Assembly (NCBI RefSeq): GCF_900240385.1
Contig: NZ_OEQH01000001.1
Span: forward strand, 372,001 to 436,000
Length of the DNA stretch: 64,000 nucleotides
Source of the DNA: Clostridium minihomine
Lineage (GTDB): Bacteria > Bacillota > Clostridia > Oscillospirales > Acutalibacteraceae
Direction of reading: 5' to 3'
Shown one piece after another: positions 42,222-51,526 of this stretch. A program made the translations under genes and the position numbers. The notes under the pieces were generated by a model. The model had not been told where the DNA came from. It worked only from the letters and a program-made list of their open reading frames with translations, and ran no database searches. Within the stretch, counting starts at the first letter, position 1; each line of letters starts with the position of its first letter.

Positions 42222-44375
42222 TTATTCAGATTCTATAGGGGGTGTTTCCGTCTGGCCGGATGGCAGAGTAAGATTTTCCAGAGTGGGTTCTTTTTCTGAC
42301 GAGGATGCTTGCTTCTGTTCGTTCTCTTCTTCCTCGTCTTTGGGATCCGGGACGCTCGGGAAAGAAACCGTAACACCGAACAGATCGGCGTTGGTGCTGA
42401 CAGAAAAGGTGCCGCCGCAGGCTTCGGTAAAGCTTTTGGCAATGGAAAGCCCCAATCCGGTTCCGTCGGTGGTGCGGGATTCATCCCCCCGAACAAAACG
42501 TTCCGTTACATCCGGCAAATTATCCAGAGCAAAGCGCGAGGTGTTTTTTATCTGGGTCAGAGCGGCACCGTCCTGCACAGTCAGCTGAATAAAGATTCGC
42601 GAGCCTTCCAAAGAGTACTGCAACGCGTTGCGGAACAGGTTTTGGAATACCCGGTACATCCGGTTTCCGTCTGCCAGAATATAGACGGGCTCCTGTGGAA
42701 AATCCAATTTAAGAGCCAGCCGGGATTCCGAAATGTTCTCTTCCATATCCGCTAACGTTTGCTGAATCAGCTTTTGCAGGATCAGTGGTTCCAGATGAAG
42801 CTCGATGTTTCCGGTGCTGGCTTTGGATACTTCAAAAATATCCTGTACCATCTTTTTCAGGCGATCGGCTTTGCCTGCCAGAATCTCGACGTAATCCTGA
42901 ACGTGCTCCGGCAAATCCTTTTCCTGGCGAAGCAGTTCAATGTAATTGATGATAGAGGTAAGCGGTGTTTTAATATCATGGGACACATTGGTGACCAATT
43001 CGATTTTCATGCGTTCTGCCCGAACTTGTTCTTCCACTGCATGGTTAATGCCGGACTGAATGCTGTTCAGCTCTTCCGCCGCCAAAAACAGATCCGATTC
43101 TTTTCGCAAGGACAAGGGGGTGTAGGAGGCACCATTTTTCATTTGAGAAATTTGGTCGGTTAGCTGAGCAAATTCCTGAAGCACCCGGCTGAAATGCCGA
43201 AAATACAATAGAAGGATTCCCAGTGCGGCGGCCGCCGCCACCCATTTGGCGATTGCGGAAGAAATCAGCCAAAAGAAAATCATGACCGCCGCTTCCAGTA
43301 AGACAAACAGAAAAAAGCTATTCAGTAACCGCTTTTGAAAGGTGCGTTTCATTTGGTGAGACAGATACTGGCTTTTTGAGGTCAGGTAAAGGTTGTGCAG
43401 ATAAAATTGAGGATTATATCGCACATCGTTAATGCCAAACAGAATCAGCCAGAATAAAAGCAGCAATGGCCAAAATGTTTCAGCAGGAGGATTTGGTTCC
43501 GGCTGAACATTTTGAAAGCAGTACCAAAGGGTGGAACCCAAAAAGAGAAGCTTGATTTCCAGCCAGATGTTGCCGGTCAGGTGGGCAATGCGGCTATCAA
43601 ACTCTGCCTTTTTTCTTCGGATAAACAGATAAATTACAAACAGCACAACAGCGGCAACCAGCAGCGCGGCGCTGAAAAACAAAGAGATCCGCAGCCGGAA
43701 CAGTTGGTTGACTGCATCCGATAAAACGGCGGATTTTTGTTCGGTGCGGATATTTGGTGCAATCACCATGACCAAAGACAGCTCAGAAAGGTTCGGGTGT
43801 TCTTCCCAGAACTCTCCGTCCTTATCTGCCAGATCCGAAAAATAAGTCTGATATCCGTCTAAGTCGATCATAGCGTCTGTGTCATAAACCCGGTTCCCGT
43901 TGCGTTCAATAGAAATGCTGTCACCATCAAACAGTACAAGATAGTTATAGCCTTCCGGTGCTCCTTGACGAAAGCTGTCTAACAGCCGAACATTTCGAGG
44001 GCTTTCCGGATCCGTCGAACCGGTATTGCTGAGAACAGGGTAGTAATCTTCATTGGCAAACAGCATTACATTGGCGGTTTCCCATTTTAAATCCGGATAT
44101 TTTTTGGCAAAATTACCTTCAGAATCCCGGTCTGTCAGTTCCAGCAAAGCCGCACGGGTCAGCTTGCTCACATCCCGCCGGAAGGCGGTGGTCAATTGGG
44201 GGTCGTTTTCCAGCGCTATCTGCACAGAATGCTTTGCTTCTGCAATGGCGCTGCTGCCGGCTGTGAACACAAAAAGTGCCTGACAGGCAGCGGTAAACAG
44301 AATGCTCACGCTTAAAAAAAAGCAAAGCCAACTGACAAAACTACCGCTTTTCGGGTTTGTCGATTTTGTACCCAA
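42222..44375 (-). CDS. Sensor histidine kinase
   Basis: A 718-residue membrane kinase. A first helix (about residues 13-36), an extracytoplasmic part to about 220, then several further helices to about 390 precede the kinase core. The H-box is TNVSHDIKTPLTS (phospho-His near residue 466). The ATPase domain has NLFRNALQYS, then FVRGDESRTTDGTGLGLSIAKS. A C-terminal acidic tail of about 50 residues is unusual. It starts at TTG inside the end of the response regulator gene (35-bp overlap). The multi-helix sensor suggests an envelope-type stimulus. Confidence 0.92.
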   Translation of the reverse strand: MGTKSTNPKSGSFVSWLCFFLSVSILFTAACQALFVFTAGSSAIAEAKHSVQIALENDPQLTTAFRRDVSKLTRAALLELTDRDSEGNFAKKYPDLKWETANVMLFANEDYYPVLSNTGSTDPESPRNVRLLDSFRQGAPEGYNYLVLFDGDSISIERNGNRVYDTDAMIDLDGYQTYFSDLADKDGEFWEEHPNLSELSLVMVIAPNIRTEQKSAVLSDAVNQLFRLRISLFFSAALLVAAVVLFVIYLFIRRKKAEFDSRIAHLTGNIWLEIKLLFLGSTLWYCFQNVQPEPNPPAETFWPLLLLFWLILFGINDVRYNPQFYLHNLYLTSKSQYLSHQMKRTFQKRLLNSFFLFVLLEAAVMIFFWLISSAIAKWVAAAAALGILLLYFRHFSRVLQEFAQLTDQISQMKNGASYTPLSLRKESDLFLAAEELNSIQSGINHAVEEQVRAERMKIELVTNVSHDIKTPLTSIINYIELLRQEKDLPEHVQDYVEILAGKADRLKKMVQDIFEVSKASTGNIELHLEPLILQKLIQQTLADMEENISESRLALKLDFPQEPVYILADGNRMYRVFQNLFRNALQYSLEGSRIFIQLTVQDGAALTQIKNTSRFALDNLPDVTERFVRGDESRTTDGTGLGLSIAKSFTEACGGTFSVSTNADLFGVTVSFPSVPDPKDEEEENEQKQASSSEKEPTLENLTLPSGQTETPPIESE

Positions 44376-45048
44376 TGCCCCACACCACCTTCAAATATTC
44401 CGGTTCCTTCGGATTGATTTCAATTTTTTCACGAATTCGCCGGATGTGCACCATCACTGTATTTTCTGCTGAAAATGCCGGCTCGTTCCACACGCGGCGG
44501 TAAATTTCCTCCGCCGGGAAAATCCGCCCCGCATTTTTCATTAAAAGTTCTACTATTTTAGTTTCTGTGGCAGTCAGGCGCACCGGCTCGCCATCGGCGG
44601 TCAGTGTGCGGTTTTCTGTGTCAAAGGTCAGCCTGCCGATTGAGATGGCATTTTGCCCGGTGGAGTGAATATCCCCCAGTGTGGTATAGCGGCGCAGCTG
44701 AGATTTCACCCTTGCCACCAGCTCTAAAGGGTTAAAGGGTTTTGTAATATAATCATCTGCGCCCATAGAAAGGCCCAGAATTTTATCGCTGTCCTCTGAT
44801 TTTGCAGACAGTACGATAATTGGCAGATTGCGGTTTTCCCGAATTTTCAGAATGGCGGCCAGCCCGTTTTGCTTGGGCATCATGACATCGATTAAAATCA
44901 GGTGAATGTCGCGGCTCATGGCCAAATCCACCGCCTGTACTCCATCATAGGCACACAGGACTTCAAAACCTTCTTTTTCTAAATAAATCGAAATGGCTCG
45001 GACGATTTCTTTATCATCATCCACAACCAGAATACATTGTTTTTCCAT
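44341..45048 (-). CDS. OmpR/PhoB-family response regulator
   Basis: A 235-residue regulator. The receiver domain has DDD near residues 10-12, phospho-acceptor Asp54 (LILIDVMMP), the switch residue in VLSAKSED and Lys105 (ITKPFNP). A C-terminal winged helix (residues 135-233) binds DNA. It is co-transcribed with and overlaps the kinase gene. Two direct TTAC repeats 11 bp apart upstream (45149-45165) fit binding of such a dimer and autoregulation. Confidence 0.94.
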   Translation of the reverse strand: MEKQCILVVDDDKEIVRAISIYLEKEGFEVLCAYDGVQAVDLAMSRDIHLILIDVMMPKQNGLAAILKIRENRNLPIIVLSAKSEDSDKILGLSMGADDYITKPFNPLELVARVKSQLRRYTTLGDIHSTGQNAISIGRLTFDTENRTLTADGEPVRLTATETKIVELLMKNAGRIFPAEEIYRRVWNEPAFSAENTVMVHIRRIREKIEINPKEPEYLKVVWGIGYKIDKPEKR

Positions 45049-45148
45049 CGCTCCGATTCCCTTTCAAGAACTTTTGTCATATATTTTGTGTGAGTCATAT
45101 CCACTATTCACTATAGTATAAAAAGATGACATTTTCCCAGCGGTTTTC

Positions 45149-45165
45149 TTACAGCTATCTTACGA
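45149..45165 (-). promoter_or_regulatory. Possible response-regulator direct-repeat site
   Basis: TTACAG at 45149 and TTACGA at 45160, 11 bp apart (one helical turn), about 100 nt upstream of the response regulator gene. Confidence 0.35.
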
Positions 45166-45460
45166 TTTTTGCGAATAAATCCTGTAAGCACAGGGCTGCT
45201 ATTCCGGAAAAATGCGGGCTACCAGCTGAATCGATATGATTTGGTTATTATAACATAGACGGCAAGGGCTTGTCATCCCGGCGGGCAAAGGGATTTTCCC
45301 CCAGTTACTCAGCCTACTGTGGAAAAAATGACAAAAGATTTTTGATTTTACATTCGGTTCTGGTACTTTTACATCTTTATTCCCGGCGAAAATATGCTAT
45401 ACTGGGAACAGGGAAATTATTGTTTTATTTTTATCAAATAAAGTTCTTTATCTGAATTTT
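45166..45460. other. Intergenic region upstream of the glycosyltransferase gene
   Basis: No gene or clear terminator. A TATACT box stands near 45398-45403 without a good -35, so promoter assignment for the rightward gene is weak. Confidence 0.35.
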
Positions 45461-45476
45461 AATGCAGGAGTGTGCG

Positions 45477-46427
45477 TTGGTCATGCAAACACCCGAGCTT
45501 TCCGTAATTCTTCCTGTAAAGGATGTTGAAATCGAGCTGCCGGGGATTTTGCGATCCCTGAAAGAACAAATTGCCGGTACGGCGGTGGAGTGGATTGTCG
45601 TGGACATGGGTTCCGAGGATCAGACTGTTCTTCGTGCGGTACAGTATATAAAAGAAGAAAAAATGCATGGCTTTGTCATACAAAACGGCAAAGGAAGTGT
45701 GTCGGCTGCGCTGAACACCGGAATGCAAAAAGCAACGGGCGAGTATCTTACCTTTGCTTTTGCCCGGCGGCTGTACCGCGCTTATTTGGAAAGCTATCTG
45801 GAAACTGCACGCCAAACACAGGCGGATCTTGTGTTTGGTGCCATCGAAGGCGATGCGGAACCGATAAAGGGCAAAGCGGCGTTGGACGGCGCCTGGTATG
45901 CCCGGCAAATGGCAGAGGGCAAGATGCGGGTAGACATTGCCGCATTGCTGCTGCGCAGAAATTTTATTCAGGCACAAAAGCTTCATTTTCAAGAAAACTG
46001 CCGCTACGGATACAGCGAAGAATTCATCTATTGCTGTTTGCTTTGCGGCGGCAAGATTGCCAAAGCTCCTCTGGTTTTAAAACGAAACCGGGAATTGGAG
46101 CTGTGGCGGGGAAAAGGCGCTGCCATTGGGCGGGAAGTTTTTCAGTCCATTGAAGCCGCTCTTCGGGTACAAGCTGTTATTGAGAATCGCTGTGAAGAGA
46201 ACCGGGCACTTTGTGAGTCTTTTGCGCAGGAAAAAATTCCGGGTACGATTATGGATTGTGTAGATGTCCTTCTCAGGGAAGGGGTTGGCTACAATGCGCT
46301 GCGCGGTTATTTGCGTGTGGAAGGCTACGATCGTCTGCTGATACCGGGCCGAAGAACCAGCCGGGTGCTGCGCCGCAGGCTGCAGTGCTGGAATCTGATT
46401 CCCTGGATGTATCGTCCCAAAACCTGA
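45477..46427 (+). CDS. Family 2-type glycosyltransferase lacking the DXD motif
   Basis: A protein of about 316 residues with a GT-A fold start (LSVILPVKDVEIELPGILRSL and WIVVDMGSEDQT) and the segment NTGMQKATGEYLTF. Where GT2 enzymes have an Asp-x-Asp metal site after that segment, this protein reads AFARRLY, so metal-dependent catalysis is doubtful. The C-terminal half is alpha-helical and unfamiliar. Start uncertain: AGGAG sits 6 nt before a TTG at 45477; ATG at 45462 and 45483 are also in frame. Confidence 0.75.
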   Translation: MVMQTPELSVILPVKDVEIELPGILRSLKEQIAGTAVEWIVVDMGSEDQTVLRAVQYIKEEKMHGFVIQNGKGSVSAALNTGMQKATGEYLTFAFARRLYRAYLESYLETARQTQADLVFGAIEGDAEPIKGKAALDGAWYARQMAEGKMRVDIAALLLRRNFIQAQKLHFQENCRYGYSEEFIYCCLLCGGKIAKAPLVLKRNRELELWRGKGAAIGREVFQSIEAALRVQAVIENRCEENRALCESFAQEKIPGTIMDCVDVLLREGVGYNALRGYLRVEGYDRLLIPGRRTSRVLRRRLQCWNLIPWMYRPKT

Positions 46428-46453
46428 AGTGCTGAAGCACTTTTGGGCTTTTT
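46414..46453 (+). terminator. Terminator of the glycosyltransferase gene
   Basis: CCCAAAA and AAGTGC pair with GCACTT and TTGGG, followed by CTTTTT. The stem begins inside the last codons. Confidence 0.7.
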
Positions 46454-46669
46454 GCTTTGTCCGCGGGGTGCTTTTATGGGCCAAAACAGCGGATAAATTG
46501 TTCGTTTTCGGCCTTTGGGGATGATTTCGGTAAGGCCCGCTTGCAGTTTGTGAATCAGAATCACTTGGACGGCGGCTGTCATCCTAGTTGTTGTTTTGCC
46601 AAAGGCTGGGCTGCGAAAAGCCTTTGGAAAAACCGCTGCAGAAGGTGGTTTTTTCCAGCGTTACTTGAG
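46454..46669. other. Intergenic stretch without a recognisable gene
   Basis: Short open frames exist on both strands but none has a ribosome site or a recognisable product. Confidence 0.45.
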
Positions 46670-46711
46670 GGAGGCTGCCGTAAAACAAATGTTTTGCGGC
46701 AGCCTCCTTTT
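46670..46711 (+). terminator. Perfect hairpin terminator
   Basis: A 17-bp stem, GGAGGCTGCCGTAAAAC against GTTTTGCGGCAGCCTCC (one mismatch), with an AAAT loop and TTTT. It ends no called gene, which leaves open a short untranslated transcript from 46454-46669. Confidence 0.8.
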
Positions 46712-46870
46712 ACTTGCCGCTGGGAATAAAATATGGTATACTAACAAAATCGGCCAACAGGTTTTTCCGCGGCAGAAACGGTTCTTTTTCACCGGAAAAA
46801 GAAGTTTTGGTAGGCTGCTGTGAACAGGCGGAAAACGGCAGAAAACCAACGGTGTAGGAGGTATCTCTCT

Positions 46871-48286
46871 TTGGCAGTAAAGCTGGATCAAAAGGTGCGG
46901 GAATACACCCGCGAACGATATATTGAAGAAGTGGCGCAGACGATGTCTATCCGCGCAAAAGGCGCGGTTCCCATGGCATGCGTGCGCACCTATGGCTGCC
47001 AGCAGAACGTGGCGGATGGGGAAAAAATCAAAGGTCAGCTGGAGCAGATGGGCTTTTCTTTTACAGAAAATGAGGAAGACGCAGATTTGATCCTGTTTAA
47101 CACCTGTGCTGTTCGGGAACACGCGGAAGATAGGGTGTTCGGCAATGTGGGGGCGCTGAAAAACGTTAAGCGGCGCAATCCTTCGCTTATCATTGCGGTT
47201 TGCGGCTGCATGATGGAACAGGAACATGTGGCCGAGCGAATGAAAAAAAGCTTTCCTTTTGTCAATTTGGTGTTTGGAACCCATGTGATTCACAAATTGC
47301 CGGAGCTTTTGTTTCGCACCATTACGGATGGCCGCCGGGTGTTTGAGCGGGGCGACGACAGTGAAGATAAAAACATTATCGAAGGGCTGCCCATTCGCCG
47401 TGACGGAATCTTTAAGGCATGGGTCACCGTAATGTATGGCTGCAATAATTTCTGTTCCTTCTGTGTGGTTCCTTATGTGCGCGGGCGCGAACGCAGCCGC
47501 CGGCCCGAAGCGATTATCGACGAGGTTCGCTCGTTGGTAGAGGCAGGCTACCGGGACATTACCCTGTTGGGGCAGAATGTGAATTCCTATGGCAAAGAAC
47601 TGACCCCTTCTATCAATTTTGCGCAGCTATTGCGGGAACTGGATGAAATTCCGGGGGATTACCAAATTCGCTTTATGACATCTCACCCCAAAGATGCAAC
47701 CCGCGAATTGTTTGATGTGATAGGGGAAAGCGAGCACATCTGTCACCACCTGCATTTGCCCTTCCAATCGGGCAATAACCGGGTGCTAAAAGAAATGAAC
47801 CGGGGGTACACCCGTGAAAAATATTTGGACATGATAGCTTATGCGAAGAAGAAAATACCCGATTTGTCACTGACTTCTGATATTATTGTAGGATTCCCCG
47901 GGGAAACGTATGAGGAATTTCTGGATACGATCAGCCTGGTCAAAGAAGTGGGCTTTACTTCTTTGTTTACTTTTATTTATTCCCCACGAGTGGGAACCCG
48001 GGCGGCAAAAATGCCCGACCCCATTCCGGATGAGGAAAAATCCAGATGGTTTCAAGAGCTGCTTGCGGTTCAGGAAGAAATCGCCGCGGCCCGTTGTGCT
48101 TCTATGGTGGGTTCTGTTCAGCGGGTGCTGGCAGAAGAACGAAACCCCAAAACCGGCCTGATGGTTGGGCGCAACGGGGGAAACGTCATTGTGGAGTTTG
48201 ACGGCGGCGACGAATTGGTTGGAAACTTCTGTCCGGTTAAAATTACCAAGGCACGTCATTGGATTTTAAACGGAGAATTAGTTTAG
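46871..48286 (+). CDS. miaB: tRNA-2-methylthio-N6-isopentenyladenosine synthase
   Basis: Radical-SAM methylthiotransferase modifying A37 of tRNAs after MiaA. The protein of about 471 residues has the N-terminal cluster cysteines (RTYGCQQNVADGE, NTCAVREHAEDRV, VCGCMMEQ), the radical-SAM motif CNNFCSFC (CxxxCxxC) with RGRERSRRPEAI, and a C-terminal TRAM domain. It starts at TTG 46871, with GTAGGAGG about 9 nt upstream. The presence of miaA downstream in the same cluster supports MiaB rather than MtaB. Confidence 0.94.
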   Translation: MAVKLDQKVREYTRERYIEEVAQTMSIRAKGAVPMACVRTYGCQQNVADGEKIKGQLEQMGFSFTENEEDADLILFNTCAVREHAEDRVFGNVGALKNVKRRNPSLIIAVCGCMMEQEHVAERMKKSFPFVNLVFGTHVIHKLPELLFRTITDGRRVFERGDDSEDKNIIEGLPIRRDGIFKAWVTVMYGCNNFCSFCVVPYVRGRERSRRPEAIIDEVRSLVEAGYRDITLLGQNVNSYGKELTPSINFAQLLRELDEIPGDYQIRFMTSHPKDATRELFDVIGESEHICHHLHLPFQSGNNRVLKEMNRGYTREKYLDMIAYAKKKIPDLSLTSDIIVGFPGETYEEFLDTISLVKEVGFTSLFTFIYSPRVGTRAAKMPDPIPDEEKSRWFQELLAVQEEIAAARCASMVGSVQRVLAEERNPKTGLMVGRNGGNVIVEFDGGDELVGNFCPVKITKARHWILNGELV

Positions 48287-48411
48287 GGATTTGATGTCCC
48301 CGCTGTTTTGCGGGAATGCTAATCTTGTGCGATGCCGAGTGGTTTTGGCTGGAACAAGCCTCTGTTCGGCGGTGTGGATTTATTTTATTTATTTTTTAGG
48401 AGGCAACAAAT

Positions 48412-48822
48412 ATGGACATTATTGAAATGGCTCGTCAGTTAGGAAAAGAGATTCAAAAGGATGAAAGATATCTGGCATTTCAGCAGGCAAAAAAGGAAAG
48501 CGACAGCAACCAGGAACTGCAAGGCCTGATTGCAGATTTTAACCTGAAAAGAATTGCTATCAGCAGAGAAGGTGCTAAAGCAGACCGAGACGAGGATAAA
48601 ATGCAGGAACTGAACGAGGAACTGCGCAATACCTATGATCAGGTCATGAACCACCCGGCAATGCTGGACTTTAACTTGGCCAAAGAAGATATGGATTTGA
48701 TGCTGCAGCGCATCAGTGCCATTATCAATGCATCTGCTGACGGAGAGGATCCGGATTTGGCGGATTATAACCCCAGTGCTTGCGGTGCCGGCGGATGCTC
48801 CAGCTGCTCTGGCTGCCATTAA
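48412..48822 (+). CDS. YlbF/YmcA-family protein with Cys-rich tail
   Basis: A 136-residue, mostly helical protein with the YlbF-type core (ALGKEI-type start, then coiled segments to about residue 110). Its C-terminal tail ends CGAGGCSSCSGCH with four cysteines, typical for clostridial members. In B. subtilis, YlbF forms an RNase Y specificity complex with YmcA and YaaT that carries iron-sulfur clusters, so a metal-binding tail is plausible. GGAGG precedes the ATG. It stands between miaB and mutS. Confidence 0.82.
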   Translation: MDIIEMARQLGKEIQKDERYLAFQQAKKESDSNQELQGLIADFNLKRIAISREGAKADRDEDKMQELNEELRNTYDQVMNHPAMLDFNLAKEDMDLMLQRISAIINASADGEDPDLADYNPSACGAGGCSSCSGCH

Positions 48823-48878
48823 TCCGGGCGCAATTGAACTTGTTACAAAAACACTGAAACAGACAGGGAGATGGAATC

Positions 48879-51494
48879 ATGGCGGATCTTTCACCTATGA
48901 TGCGGCAATATTTTGAAATCAAGGAACAAAATCCGGACACTCTGCTGTTTTTCAGACTGGGCGATTTTTACGAAATGTTTTTTGAAGATGCCAAACTGGC
49001 CTCTAAAGAACTGGAACTGACCCTGACGGGACGGGACTGCGGACAGGAAGAGCGCGCCCCCATGTGTGGTGTGCCCTTCCACAGCGCAGAAAGCTACATT
49101 GCCCGGCTGGTGGCCAAAGGCTATAAGGTGGCCATCTGTGAACAGGTAGAGGATCCGGCCATCGCCAAAGGTTTAGTAAAGCGGGCCGTTATCCGGGTGA
49201 TTACGCCGGGTACGGTGATGGAAAGCAGTATGCTGGACGAATCCCGCAATAACTTTATCTGCTCTTTGTTTTCGGGAGAAAACAGTGCGGGAATTTGCTT
49301 TGCTGATATTTCCACCGGGGAATTGCGGGCAACGGAACTGGCAGGCGGTTCTGCTCAGGAATTGGAAGCTCAGGTGAAAAATGAGCTGGCCCGTTTTTGC
49401 CCCCGTGAAATTTTGCTCAATCCCCAGGCACTGGCTTTGACAGGCCTTGCCAAGTTTATCAAAGACAAGCTGAGTGCTTCTTTGGAATGCATTCCGGAAG
49501 AAGAAACCCGCGGGGCGGGGAAGGTACTGGAAAACCATTTTGCACCGGCGCTGGACGAACTGGACATTTCAGAGCGGCCTTTGGTGGTCAGTGCGGTGGG
49601 GTGCCTTTTGATTTACCTGAAAAAAACCCAACGCACCGGTTTGGAACGTCTGAATTCCATTGAGATGTATTTTGGCTCTCAGTTTATGGGGCTGGATTTA
49701 TCCGCCCGGCGGAATTTGGAACTTTTAGAAACCATGCGCACGAAAAGCAAGCGCGGCTCTCTTTTGTGGGTTTTGGATAAAACAAAAACGGCTATGGGAA
49801 AACGCCTGATCCGTGTGTGGATCGAGCGCCCTTTATTAAATCCCGCTCAGATTCTGCGCCGCCAGAATGCGGTAGAAGAACTGACCTTGGATGGCATGTT
49901 CCGGGAAAGCATCACGGAGCAGCTGACAGGGATTCACGATTTGGAACGGCTGATGACCCGTATTGTGTATGGCACAGCTAACGCCAGGGAACTTCGTTCC
50001 CTTTGCGGCGCGCTGTCTCGACTTCCGGCATTAAAACAGCTTTTGGACGGGATGCGTTCCAATCTGCTTCAGGATCTGCGGCAGAAAATTGATCCGCTGG
50101 AAGATGTATGCGCTTTGATTGAAGAAGCCATTGTGGACGAACCACCCTTTTCCATTCGGGAGGGCGGCATGATTCGCCCGGGCTATCATGAAGAGCTGGA
50201 TGCTTTTCGCACTGACATGGGCAGCGGCAAAGAATATATTGCCCGGCTGGAAGCCGAAGAACGGGAAAAAACCGGGATTCCAAAACTGAAAATCGGCTAT
50301 AACCGAGTATTCGGTTACTATATTGAAGTGTCGAACTCTTATCGGGATAAAGTTCCCGAGGGGTACATAAGAAAACAGACTTTAACCAATTGCGAACGCT
50401 TTATCACCCCAGATTTAAAACAGCTGGAAGGCCGGATTCTGGGTGCTCAGGAAAAATCAGTTCAGCTGGAAGGCCAGCTGTTTGAAACGGTGCGCACTCA
50501 GGTGGCGGAGCAGCTTTCCCGGGTGCAGATGACGGCTTCTGCTGTGGCGCAGCTGGATGTGCTCATTTCTTTTGCGGCGGTTTCGGTGGCCAACGGTTAT
50601 CACCGGCCAGAAGTGAATTTGGGCGGTAAAATTCTATTAAAAGAAAGCCGTCATCCAGTGGTGGAGCAGCTTTTGGACGGTGCTCCCTTTGTTCCAAACG
50701 ACGTGGAGCTGGATCGAAATGAAAATCGTGTGGCCATTATCACCGGCCCCAACATGGCGGGTAAATCCACTTATATGCGCCAGATCGCATTGATTGTGCT
50801 CATGGCTCAAATTGGCTGTTTTGTTCCGGCAGAAACAGCCGAAATTGGTATTGTAGACAGTATTTTCACCCGTGTGGGCGCATCGGACGACATGGCTTCG
50901 GGACAATCCACCTTTATGGTGGAAATGACAGAAGTGGCAGAGATTTTAAAAAATGCCACGAGCCACAGCCTTTTGGTGCTGGACGAAATCGGGCGCGGCA
51001 CGTCTACTTTTGACGGCATGAGCATTGCCCGGGCAGTGCTGGAGCATGTGGCGGACAAGCGATCTTTGGGGGCAAAAGCATTGTTTGCCACCCATTATCA
51101 TGAGCTGACGGTGTTGGAAGATTTGGTTTCGGGTGTGAAGAACTATAACATTGCAGTGAAAAAGCGCGGCGATGACATTACTTTCCTGCGCCGCATTGTG
51201 CGGGGCGGGGCAGATGACAGCTTTGGCATTGAAGTGGCCAAGCTGGCAGGGGTCCCCAATAAGGTGGTAACCCGGGCCAAGCAGGTGCTGCATGAGCTGG
51301 AACACGGGCAGCCGGTAACGGCGGCCAAAGGTTCTGCGAAGCATGTGCCGGCAGAGCCGGAAGGGCAGATGGCGTTGGTATCCCCCAAAGAATCAGAACT
51401 GGTCACCCGGCTGAAACAATTGGATGTCAATACGCTGACGCCCATTGAATGTATGAACACCTTGTTTGAGCTGTGCCGGATGGTGCAGGATTAA
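48879..51494 (+). CDS. mutS: DNA mismatch repair protein MutS
   Basis: Recognises mispaired bases and recruits MutL. The 871-residue protein shows the mismatch-contact motif GDFYEMFFEDA (about residues 28-38), clamp and lever helices in the middle, and the C-terminal ATPase with Walker A GPNMAGKSTYMRQ (about 622-634), Walker B LVLDEIGRGTSTFDG and ATHYHEL. It lies upstream of mutL by 32 nt. The mutS-mutL-miaA order is common in Clostridia. Confidence 0.97.
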   Translation: MADLSPMMRQYFEIKEQNPDTLLFFRLGDFYEMFFEDAKLASKELELTLTGRDCGQEERAPMCGVPFHSAESYIARLVAKGYKVAICEQVEDPAIAKGLVKRAVIRVITPGTVMESSMLDESRNNFICSLFSGENSAGICFADISTGELRATELAGGSAQELEAQVKNELARFCPREILLNPQALALTGLAKFIKDKLSASLECIPEEETRGAGKVLENHFAPALDELDISERPLVVSAVGCLLIYLKKTQRTGLERLNSIEMYFGSQFMGLDLSARRNLELLETMRTKSKRGSLLWVLDKTKTAMGKRLIRVWIERPLLNPAQILRRQNAVEELTLDGMFRESITEQLTGIHDLERLMTRIVYGTANARELRSLCGALSRLPALKQLLDGMRSNLLQDLRQKIDPLEDVCALIEEAIVDEPPFSIREGGMIRPGYHEELDAFRTDMGSGKEYIARLEAEEREKTGIPKLKIGYNRVFGYYIEVSNSYRDKVPEGYIRKQTLTNCERFITPDLKQLEGRILGAQEKSVQLEGQLFETVRTQVAEQLSRVQMTASAVAQLDVLISFAAVSVANGYHRPEVNLGGKILLKESRHPVVEQLLDGAPFVPNDVELDRNENRVAIITGPNMAGKSTYMRQIALIVLMAQIGCFVPAETAEIGIVDSIFTRVGASDDMASGQSTFMVEMTEVAEILKNATSHSLLVLDEIGRGTSTFDGMSIARAVLEHVADKRSLGAKALFATHYHELTVLEDLVSGVKNYNIAVKKRGDDITFLRRIVRGGADDSFGIEVAKLAGVPNKVVTRAKQVLHELEHGQPVTAAKGSAKHVPAEPEGQMALVSPKESELVTRLKQLDVNTLTPIECMNTLFELCRMVQD

Positions 51495-51526
51495 ACTAGA
51501 AACGAAGATAAGACAGGAGGCAGTGA

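Noticed and set aside
46325-46582. An 85-codon leftward open frame
   Set aside because: No ribosome site, and it overlaps the end of the glycosyltransferase gene and its terminator.
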